Source: Chloroflexota bacterium (GTDB lineage Bacteria > Chloroflexota > Anaerolineae > 4572-78 > J111). Taken from it: 64,000 nt of DNA. A program made the position numbers and the translations under genes. Where the stretch lies: positions 60,100 through 124,099 of the forward strand of contig BOKF01000023.1 of assembly GCA_016860845.1 (NCBI GenBank). Direction: 5' to 3'. Positions 50,075 to 57,410 of the stretch are shown piece after piece. Below the pieces are notes generated by a model. The model searched no databases, had not been told where the DNA came from, and saw only the letters and a program-made list of their open reading frames with translations. Position 1 is the stretch's first letter. Each line of letters starts with the position of its first letter.

Positions 50075-52273
50075 CTACCCGGTAAGCGTAATTTCAAGCC
50101 CATCAACCTGACCAGTCAAGGGGAAGATTACCTGGCCGGACCTGGGGTCAAGCTGGATGGCTGTGTCATTACCACCGCTTATTCGCAAAGCGGCAGAAAG
50201 TGGCTGGCTATTCCCTTCGGGGGTGACGCAGTGCAGCCATACCTTCATTTCTTTTGACGACACCGGCGGAAACTCCACAAAGATGGCTTTTAACCGTTTA
50301 AATGAGGGTAATCTGACCTCGGCCCCATGGAGGGATTGTTCCTTATTTGGATAGACCAATCTAAAAGCGCCTGCCAGCGGCCTGCCCCGGTCAACAATGG
50401 CTATTGTGGCCTGGTCATCCGTATCCGCTACCTCTACCTTTAACTCAATTACCAGCCGCGCAGCAAATGCGCCTTGTTGAATAACGAGATAGGTAACGAC
50501 CAGCAACAAAATGCCTGTGCCAACAGCCAGGACGCGCTGGAGTGGATCGTCCCAAATAAAAAGCCCATAAACAAATACACTGCACAGATAGACCAGGTAA
50601 ACAGCGGCCAGCACCACCGGGTTTTCCAGAAAACCAAAGAGGAGTTTCGGCGTGTAATCTCCCTTGCGACGGCTGGCGACAAGCATCAACATCGGAAATA
50701 TCCCTCCCAGAATTGGCAGCAGGAGCGCCCCCATAAATCCAATAATCCCCGAAAAAGACTCGCGGTTCGTAAACAGCAGCCATTCCACCAGGATAAATAG
50801 TCCAAAGATGGGCGTCACACTGATGAAGAACTGGACAAGCCACCTGGTATTTAAGGGGAGCGCCTCTCGAACCTGGTAATACAGCCCGTAAGACACATGG
50901 ATAGAGCCAATGCCCATGGCCAGGATGACATAAATGATGCCCAGAATGGCCACCGGCCCGCCAATTTTTACGGCCAGAGGAGAAAGCGCCGTCCCGGTTT
51001 CGTTACTCAGTAAAATGGGGGGAACGGCCCCATTGACCGCAATAACCCACAGACTATACAAGGCGATAGCCGCCGCCATGGCCGCCACGTTGCCTCCCAG
51101 CAGAGCTTTTCCACCCGGGTCTCGGTGCAGCACCACTTTGGCGGCATTCCCGGCGGAGGTATGCCCAAAATATGCGGTCAAAACCACGCCAAAGACCAGT
51201 TCGAGGATAGCAGGGTTAAATATTTCTCCAGCCCTCAAAGGTAAAATGGTGTAATTAAGATTTTCAATTTGAATATAGGGCAAAGCGAGCGCGGAAAGAA
51301 TCATGATGATCAGGATGTTGATCATACCGATCATCAAAGCAGAGGCAACTGTGGCATTAAGCGTTTCTCGGCGCAGGTAATAAACCGCAATCAGAAAAAT
51401 GAGCGCCACCCACAGCATCGGGCTGATGCCTGTGACATGGGTTAAGGAAGTGGCAATGCCCACATAGAAAGCCATTAAGGTCAGAATATTCAAGATAAAC
51501 AACGCCGGAACCAGGATGATGCTGCCGGGCTTGCCCAGATAGTCCCCTACCACCCGGCCAAAGTATGCTGTCCCATAACGCATATTGCCGTTACGAGTGA
51601 TGGCTTCAACAATGCCCATGATGGTCAAAATGTTCACCAGGCCGAAAACCAACAAAAGAAATACGCCGAGTACCGGCCCTACTCCGGCCAAAGCAATTGG
51701 CAAAGCCAGAATGCTTCCCCCCACGGTTTCCGTCAACGTTAGCGAAAATGCTGTCCAAAAGGGCGGCATTCTTTCAAGATTGTTTGCCAGCCGCGATCTA
51801 AGCCAGCGGATTTTTTCTGAAAGCGGAATATTTTTTACATAGATTGAGTCCAATGGATTTTGGAACAGGCGCTCGTAGGCTTGTTTGACGTTAGCGGCAT
51901 CCAGGCCCAGGGCCTGCCGCAGCGCAGGAACGTCGTTCCGCCGAAAACGGAAATTCTCGGCAAATTTTTTAGCCAGCGCCGCCCGGTAACGATCGTCCAC
52001 CGGAACAAGCGGCGCCCATTCAGGCGCAAATCGCTCCATATCTTGAATAGTGGGCTGCCAGGACAAGTCTCGCCCTTGAGCAATTGCCGAGAGAAAAGCC
52101 TGTTCTTTTTCCGCGGCGGTTTTCTCGGTAAGATATGAGGCGAGAGCCTGCCGGGACTGGGTAACAAGTTGCGCGGTTCGCCCCTCAATGGCAAAAAGGA
52201 TTGCGCCTGCCTGGCGCGACGGCAGGCCATCCAATATGTCCAGCCCTTCAAAAAACGATGACTCAACAGACAT
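50075..52273 (-). CDS. Amino-acid-permease-like transporter with extra N- and C-terminal domains
   Basis: 732 residues from ATG 52273 (GAGGG 5-6 bases upstream). Residues 1-150 form a soluble helical domain (IQDMERFAPEWAPLVPVDDR, VPALRQALGLDAANVKQAYE). About 11 membrane helices follow (about 175-600) with a LeuT/APC-like start (LTLTETVGGSILALPIALAG) and a mid-region FGHTSAGNAAKVVLHRDPGG. After the last helix is a cytoplasmic or exported beta domain of about 120 residues (VEVADTDDQATIAIVDRGRP...). Transporters of this fold normally lack both extra domains, so this may be a transceptor. Eleven bases after the MinD-like gene. Confidence 0.82.
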   Translation of the reverse strand: MSVESSFFEGLDILDGLPSRQAGAILFAIEGRTAQLVTQSRQALASYLTEKTAAEKEQAFLSAIAQGRDLSWQPTIQDMERFAPEWAPLVPVDDRYRAALAKKFAENFRFRRNDVPALRQALGLDAANVKQAYERLFQNPLDSIYVKNIPLSEKIRWLRSRLANNLERMPPFWTAFSLTLTETVGGSILALPIALAGVGPVLGVFLLLVFGLVNILTIMGIVEAITRNGNMRYGTAYFGRVVGDYLGKPGSIILVPALFILNILTLMAFYVGIATSLTHVTGISPMLWVALIFLIAVYYLRRETLNATVASALMIGMINILIIMILSALALPYIQIENLNYTILPLRAGEIFNPAILELVFGVVLTAYFGHTSAGNAAKVVLHRDPGGKALLGGNVAAMAAAIALYSLWVIAVNGAVPPILLSNETGTALSPLAVKIGGPVAILGIIYVILAMGIGSIHVSYGLYYQVREALPLNTRWLVQFFISVTPIFGLFILVEWLLFTNRESFSGIIGFMGALLLPILGGIFPMLMLVASRRKGDYTPKLLFGFLENPVVLAAVYLVYLCSVFVYGLFIWDDPLQRVLAVGTGILLLVVTYLVIQQGAFAARLVIELKVEVADTDDQATIAIVDRGRPLAGAFRLVYPNKEQSLHGAEVRLPSFKRLKAIFVEFPPVSSKEMKVWLHCVTPEGNSQPLSAALRISGGNDTAIQLDPRSGQVIFPLTGQVDGLEITLTG

Positions 52274-52284
52274 CAAGCCCTCTG

Positions 52285-53037
52285 TTATCCAATTTGAGCT
52301 GCGATCTCCCGATACTTAGCAGAAATCAGGTGGGCAGGTTGTTCGAGAGAAAAGAGGCCCCGGCTGGCTAATTCCATTATTTCATCAGAATGGGGCAAAA
52401 CAGCGATAACCCGGCAGCCATAGGTTCGTTGAACCTGCTCAGCCAGGGCATCCGGATTCAAACTGCTGGGAGATTTATTAACCAGCAAGAGGATGTTGGG
52501 AACCTTCAATTCCTGGGCCACTCTCACCGTAATGCCTGTGCCTTCATAATCCTGCTGATCGGGTCGAAGTACCAGGATGAGCGTGTTTGAAATAACCAGG
52601 GACAGGAGGGTTTCTTGCCCCAACCCGGGATGCGTATCTATCAACAGGTAATCTAACTTCAACTCAGTCAACAAGCGTTTCAGACCCTCTGTCAACTGTC
52701 GGGCGTTATATCCCTCACGCATAACCCGCGTAATTTCCCCCGGCTTGATGCTGGAAGGAACCAGGTATATCTGGCCCAATTTTTGCTTCACCGCGTCGGG
52801 CGTCACATCAAGGGCCACATCTTCTATCGCCTGGCCGTGCCATAGGAAATCATTGAGGGAGGAGGTTACTTCTTCGCCATCCAAGCCAAACAAAACGTGG
52901 ATACCCGGAGATTGAATATCCGTATCAATCACGCAGACTCGTTTCCCTTCAAGAGCCAACATCGCGGCCAGATTCGCGACAGTGTTTGATTTTCCGGTGC
53001 CGCCACGGAACGAGTGGATAGAAATAATTTGTGGCAT
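52285..53037 (-). CDS. MinD/ParA-family ATPase
   Basis: 250 residues, full length for the SIMIBI MinD/FleN group. Walker A is HSFRGGTGKSN: the catalytic K16 is present, while the signature lysine of the deviant motif (KGGxGK) is Arg11. Walker A' VCVIDTDIQSPGIHVLFG and DYLLIDTHPGLGQETLL are intact, and LLVNKSPSSLNPD gives base specificity. No C-terminal amphipathic membrane-targeting helix of the MinD kind is obvious. First gene of a run of six with gaps of 7-59 bases. Likely positions or switches a membrane complex. GGAAGG precedes the start. Confidence 0.9.
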   Translation of the reverse strand: MPQIISIHSFRGGTGKSNTVANLAAMLALEGKRVCVIDTDIQSPGIHVLFGLDGEEVTSSLNDFLWHGQAIEDVALDVTPDAVKQKLGQIYLVPSSIKPGEITRVMREGYNARQLTEGLKRLLTELKLDYLLIDTHPGLGQETLLSLVISNTLILVLRPDQQDYEGTGITVRVAQELKVPNILLLVNKSPSSLNPDALAEQVQRTYGCRVIAVLPHSDEIMELASRGLFSLEQPAHLISAKYREIAAQIG

Positions 53038-53072
53038 ATTGTTTGCTCATCCTTCCCGGTGAGTACCTGGCC

Positions 53073-53516
53073 TTACCCGCCACCTTCGCCTGGCCCAGGA
53101 ATGGCGCCGAACTGCTGCATCAGGCCCAGCATATCCGCCTGGAACCGGTCATCCACAATCTTGCCGTCAGCCAAACGCAGGATGGAGATGCCCTCGTATG
53201 CTATCTGCTTGCCGGTTGGGGCGATGCCCCAAAACTCACCCCGGTGCGTGGCCCGCCACGTCCAGCGGACCGCAACCTTGTCTTCTTCAGCTACCATTTC
53301 CTCAATAGTGCTCTGGAGATCGGGAAAGGCCGTGCGGAGGTAAGTGATAACGCGGACTTTATAAGCTGCAAGACCAACAATATCCCCATCAGGCTGGCCG
53401 GGGATGTGCAGGACAACATGGGGGGCCAGCAGTTCATCGGCTGCGGCCAGGTTGCCCCTGTTCCAGATTTCCTCAAAGAACCGGCGGGCGATAGCCTTGG
53501 TCGTTTCTATTGACAT
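53073..53516 (-). CDS. SnoaL-like polyketide-cyclase/ester cyclase family protein
   Basis: 147 residues of NTF2-like fold: TKAIARRFFEEIWNRGNLAA, ADELLAPHVVLHIPGQ, VAVRWTWRATHRGEFWGIAP, GKQIAYEGISILRLADGKIV. Family members are cyclases, isomerases or binding proteins. AAAGGAGA precedes the ATG. Upstream is a TGTGGAC direct repeat (53594-53611) that also precedes the next gene, so it appears to have its own regulated promoter. The last gene before the MinD-like operon, in the same direction. Confidence 0.88.
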   Translation of the reverse strand: MSIETTKAIARRFFEEIWNRGNLAAADELLAPHVVLHIPGQPDGDIVGLAAYKVRVITYLRTAFPDLQSTIEEMVAEEDKVAVRWTWRATHRGEFWGIAPTGKQIAYEGISILRLADGKIVDDRFQADMLGLMQQFGAIPGPGEGGG

Positions 53517-53593
53517 AAGTCATTCTCCTTTTGACATTTAGCTAACAAAGAAGAAGCTACGGCGTTGTATGGGCCGTAGTTTAGCAAAAAGGA

Positions 53594-53611
53594 GTCCACA
53601 AAAAGTCCACA
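53594..53611 (-). promoter_or_regulatory. SARP-type operator, TGTGGAC-N4-TGTGGAC (copy 1)
   Basis: Heptamer TGTGGAC twice with an exact 11-base period (minus strand 53611-53605 and 53600-53594), followed 10 bases on by TAAACT, a possible -10 box, 78 bases before the SnoaL-like start. This is the geometry of SARP binding sites. Confidence 0.65.
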
Positions 53612-53632
53612 GACTTGGCTACCCTCACAAAA

Positions 53633-54022
53633 CTACGGGTTGATAATCTCTGCTGTGTCTTCAGCCTCGAAGAAATGGGTCACCTTTCCCTCTTTCACTG
53701 TGGAGACATGGATTGCATTCGCCTTGAATTCCTTACCGGTCGCTTTCCAAACGCCCTGGTGATATCCAACCATGACGACTTTATCCCCGCATCCAAAAAG
53801 CTCCTGTATCTCAATGTGGAAGCCCTCAAAATGCTCGAGAATTGGAGCGAGGTTTTCTTGAACAACCGCATTCGGCCCAATGGATACCCCATCACCAGAT
53901 ATATGCGGGAGCCCCTGACAATTATTCCATTCAATGTCAGGGTGAAAAATAGCCACAACTGCCTCGATATTTCCTTCGGCAAAGTCCTGATAGGCTTGCC
54001 TTAACAACTCTACATTACTCAT
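53633..54022 (-). CDS. NTF2/SnoaL-like protein
   Basis: 129 residues: VELLRQAYQDFAEGNIEAVV, AIFHPDIEWNNC, FGCGDKVVMVGYHQGVWKAT, KANAIHVSTVKEGKVTHFFE. A compact NTF2-like barrel, commonly an enzyme or binding protein for small hydrophobic molecules. AAAGGAGA precedes the ATG. Shares an upstream operator-like repeat with the neighbouring SnoaL-like gene, indicating co-regulation rather than one transcript. Confidence 0.85.
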   Translation of the reverse strand: MSNVELLRQAYQDFAEGNIEAVVAIFHPDIEWNNCQGLPHISGDGVSIGPNAVVQENLAPILEHFEGFHIEIQELFGCGDKVVMVGYHQGVWKATGKEFKANAIHVSTVKEGKVTHFFEAEDTAEIINP

Positions 54023-54084
54023 GACATTATCTCCTTTAAAAGTAACAGTTTATTTTGTTATTGACCGTAGCTTAGCAGAAAGGA

Positions 54085-54102
54085 GTCCACAAAAAGTCCA
54101 CA
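54085..54102 (-). promoter_or_regulatory. SARP-type operator, TGTGGAC-N4-TGTGGAC (copy 2)
   Basis: Same heptamers and 11-base period as copy 1 (minus strand 54102-54096 and 54091-54085), followed after 10 bases by TAAGCT and GCTACGG, again matching copy 1. Lies 63 bases before the NTF2-like start and about 60 bases past the stop of the SARP gene. Confidence 0.68.
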
Positions 54103-54160
54103 AACGGGTGGAGGCAGAAATGTTTTGATTTTGGGTATTAAAAAGCAGGGGGAAGAAAGG

Positions 54161-57100
54161 TTACAAGTAACCGTACTGGCCAGCCAATTCTACGACTTGC
54201 CTTAAACGTTCCTGTATTATATCCCCATTGTCCGATTCCCACGTCTGCGAGGCCATTTCCAGAGCCTCGGTTACATCATCTGGTAATTTCTGTTGAGTGG
54301 GAGCGAGCATGGCCCGGGCCGCCTCAATGGCCTCAGACAATGACTCTTGCTTTAAGGCCATCGCTAACACGATCCAATAGGCTAACCACTGGAAGGGATA
54401 GGGCGAGTTGTCCCAGGTAGAGAGCGCTGCCAGGGCTTCTTTTTGGGCAGAGAGAAACTGACCATTACGGTGGTGCAACCAGGCGGTATTGGCCTGGGAT
54501 ACAGCCATGTAAAAAGGAGTTCCCACCGTTTGCCCGGCTTCTACCAACCGGGGTAGGTAAGCGCCCACCTGGGTTGTATCTCCCCTCAAGCGATAGAGTA
54601 TGGTCAGATAAACCAGGCATTGCGTTTGTGACCACTGGTCGCCCAGTTTCCCGGCCAGGGCCAGGGTTTCCTGTAGTACTGCCTCGGCGCCGGCCAGATC
54701 ACCGTGCCACAAGAGATTGAAGCCGAGTCCAAAGTGCTGGTGGTTAATCTGCCAGGCATTGCTCGCTTCCTGAGCATAGGCCAGGGCCTTCTGGGCTAAG
54801 GTGACCGTTTCGGCTGACAGCCGGTACTTCTCCTTGAGCATAGCCATTTGATTCAATTGACTGTAGAAGTGTGCTTGCTGCATCGCCGTGCCTACATCAT
54901 CTAATAGAGCCTGGGTTTGCCCGGCCAACTCCGCCATCGTCTCTGCTTGAAGCTGGTAGTACAATGCATCCATCAGGCCCAAAAGGATGTTCAGCCGGAC
55001 CTGTTGGCCACCCCGGTCGTTGCGTTCCTGCACGAGCGTCAGGGCGACCCGACGGAGGGCGATAGCTTCGTCGCCTCGTTGTTGCGGCGGCAATGTTTCA
55101 GCCAGTTTATGCTGTAACTCAGCCCGCCGCAGCCGTTCACTTTCCGAAACCTGGCTCAAAGCAGTACGATACATTTCCTCGGCCAGGGCAAAGTGACCGG
55201 CAACGGTCAGGTTGTCGGCTAAGGCTTCGTACAATTCCGGTAGCATGGCTGCTGCTTCGGATAGCTCCGCCGATAATTTAATGGCTTGGCGTAGATAAGC
55301 AATTGCATCTTGGTGAATATACAGTTGTTGAGCAAGGGTAGCTGCTTGCCGGTAGTAAGCAATCGCCTGGGCAACCTCGCCGGCCGCTTCAAAATGAGCG
55401 GCGATGGTGGCCGGCAGCCCGGCCTCATCCGGATCCGGTAATCCGGCCAGAGCCTGAGCCACCCGCCGGTGCTGCAATCTCAGCCGCCAGGGACTGATCT
55501 CTTCGTAAACCGCCTGCCGGGCCAGATCATGGTGGAAGCGAAACTCAACACCATCGGCCTGGAGCAGTTGGTGGGCCAGCAACTCTTCCAGGCTATCTAC
55601 CGTTTCCAACTCACTTCGCCCCGAGGCCTCTACCAGTGTCTCGATCCTCAGGTGGGGCGAGAGCACCGCGGCCACTGCCATTATCTGCTGGGTCAATGGC
55701 GTCAGGCGGCCCGCCCGCCGCAGAACCGCGTCACGAACCGTTTGCGGTAGTGGCAGGTCGGTAGAACCATTAGAGATTTTCCCCGTTTCCAGTAGTTCGC
55801 GGATCGTTTCCAGGACAAAGAAGGCATTGCCCCCGGTGGCGGCGTGAATACGGGCGCCCAGGGGGGCGGCGGTTGTCCGGTTTAGATCAGCTTGACCCAA
55901 CAGGTCGGTCACAGCCGTTTCTGATAAACCGGTGAGCCGGATATTGGTTACCTGTCCGGCTCGACTTAAGGCCCGTTGCCACTCAGCCAGCTCGTGTGCT
56001 TCGTGGCTGCGGTAGGTGGCTAAAATACACACCCCACGGCCGGCCAGCCATTTGGTCGTATATTGTAGCCAACCCAGGGTGGCCTCATCGGCCCAATGTA
56101 CGTCATCCAGGCAGAGTAACAACGGTGAGTCGGTAGCCAGGCTGCCAAATACCTCGGTCAAAGCCTCGAACAGGCGGGCCTGGGCTTGCTGTGGCGCGAC
56201 CTCCACCGGCGGTGGCAGGTTAGGAAAGTGAGCGCGCAGTTCCGGCAGCAGGCGGGAGACTTCCGCCAACCAGATCGGTAGGGTGTGGCTCCAGCGGTCA
56301 CGCAGTGGCAGAGCCAGCCGCAGGGCCTGCGCCAGCGGCTGGTAGGACAGGGCCTGGCCGGTGGCATGGCTGTTGCCGGTCAGCACCAGACCGCTTTGGG
56401 TGGTGGCAAATTCCTGCATCAGGCGCGATTTACCCACCCCCGCCTCGCCGGAGATGAAGATGACGCCCCCGCGCCGGTAACGGCGATAGGCCGCGGTCAG
56501 CGCCTGCCAGGCTTCGTCCCGGCCAATAAGGGGTAACTCCAGGCCGGGTAAGGTGGTCCACTCCGGTTTGGGCAGCAATTTCGGCGTGGGTGCGGACGCG
56601 CCGTCACGGACAGTTTCATAAGCAGCGCGAGTCTCCGGCAGGGGTGGCACACCCAATTCCCGCTCCAGGACGATAGCGCACTGTTCAAACTGGCGCAGAG
56701 CGGCGATGCGGTCGCCCTGGGCGGCATAGAGCGTGATCAATTGGCGATGGATTTCTTCGGCCAGGTCGTCGGCGGCCAGGTACTGTTGGGCGTACTGGAT
56801 GGCGGCGGGATAATCACCCCGATCAGCTTTGATCGTCACCAGCTTGCCTAACACATCCAAATAGGCCCGTTCATACTGGCGTTGGCTCTGGCTGAGCCAA
56901 TGGTCGAACTCGGGAGTGTCGGACAGGCTAAAGCCATCCAGAAAGCGCCCCTGATAGAGGGAGACTACCGTTTCCCAGCCGGCCACATCGTTGGCTGCGC
57001 CCAACCTGACAAACTGCACCGTGTCCGACCCGATGAGATCAGGGTTCAGGGCGATGGTCGTATGGTCAGACAGCAGCAGTTCAGGCTGGGGCAAAGCCTG

Positions 57101-57343
57101 GTGGATGTAGCTCAACAGGCGGATCAAATTGCGGCGGGCGGTGGTTTCGGGGGTATCCGGCCACAGCAAAAAGATGAGTTGGTCGCGGGGCGCGGGGTAC
57201 AGGTCGTCGGCCAGGCGGTAGAGCAGGCCCCGGGCCTGGCGACGGGCCAGGCTAAAGGACTGCGTTTGCCAGGTTATTACCGGCGGACCTAACAGGCGAA
57301 TCCAGCATGGCGGCTTTTTGTTATCCAATTGAGTTGAGGCCAT
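54161..57343 (-). CDS. SARP/BTAD-AAA-TPR transcriptional regulator
   Basis: 1060 residues. Winged-helix (about 15-95: IRLLGPPVITWQTQSFSLAR, FLLWPDTPETTARRNLIRLL), BTAD (about 100-245: CAIVLERELGVPPLPETRAA), AAA_16-type ATPase with P-loop FISGEAGVGKSRL (about 297) and Walker B LLLCLDDVHWADEATL, and a C-terminal TPR array from about 620. This is the large-SARP layout related to LuxR/MalT STAND regulators; it should bind heptamer repeats at promoters. Such repeats (TGTGGAC) occur before both adjacent NTF2-like genes. GGAAGG abuts the ATG with no spacing, so the true start may be slightly downstream. Confidence 0.9.
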   Translation of the reverse strand: MASTQLDNKKPPCWIRLLGPPVITWQTQSFSLARRQARGLLYRLADDLYPAPRDQLIFLLWPDTPETTARRNLIRLLSYIHQALPQPELLLSDHTTIALNPDLIGSDTVQFVRLGAANDVAGWETVVSLYQGRFLDGFSLSDTPEFDHWLSQSQRQYERAYLDVLGKLVTIKADRGDYPAAIQYAQQYLAADDLAEEIHRQLITLYAAQGDRIAALRQFEQCAIVLERELGVPPLPETRAAYETVRDGASAPTPKLLPKPEWTTLPGLELPLIGRDEAWQALTAAYRRYRRGGVIFISGEAGVGKSRLMQEFATTQSGLVLTGNSHATGQALSYQPLAQALRLALPLRDRWSHTLPIWLAEVSRLLPELRAHFPNLPPPVEVAPQQAQARLFEALTEVFGSLATDSPLLLCLDDVHWADEATLGWLQYTTKWLAGRGVCILATYRSHEAHELAEWQRALSRAGQVTNIRLTGLSETAVTDLLGQADLNRTTAAPLGARIHAATGGNAFFVLETIRELLETGKISNGSTDLPLPQTVRDAVLRRAGRLTPLTQQIMAVAAVLSPHLRIETLVEASGRSELETVDSLEELLAHQLLQADGVEFRFHHDLARQAVYEEISPWRLRLQHRRVAQALAGLPDPDEAGLPATIAAHFEAAGEVAQAIAYYRQAATLAQQLYIHQDAIAYLRQAIKLSAELSEAAAMLPELYEALADNLTVAGHFALAEEMYRTALSQVSESERLRRAELQHKLAETLPPQQRGDEAIALRRVALTLVQERNDRGGQQVRLNILLGLMDALYYQLQAETMAELAGQTQALLDDVGTAMQQAHFYSQLNQMAMLKEKYRLSAETVTLAQKALAYAQEASNAWQINHQHFGLGFNLLWHGDLAGAEAVLQETLALAGKLGDQWSQTQCLVYLTILYRLRGDTTQVGAYLPRLVEAGQTVGTPFYMAVSQANTAWLHHRNGQFLSAQKEALAALSTWDNSPYPFQWLAYWIVLAMALKQESLSEAIEAARAMLAPTQQKLPDDVTEALEMASQTWESDNGDIIQERLRQVVELAGQYGYL

Positions 57344-57410
57344 CCTTCCACACCCAGTTAGTTTAGATCGAGATAACTCCTATGGGGACGCCTGGAGCAA
57401 TTGATGGAGT

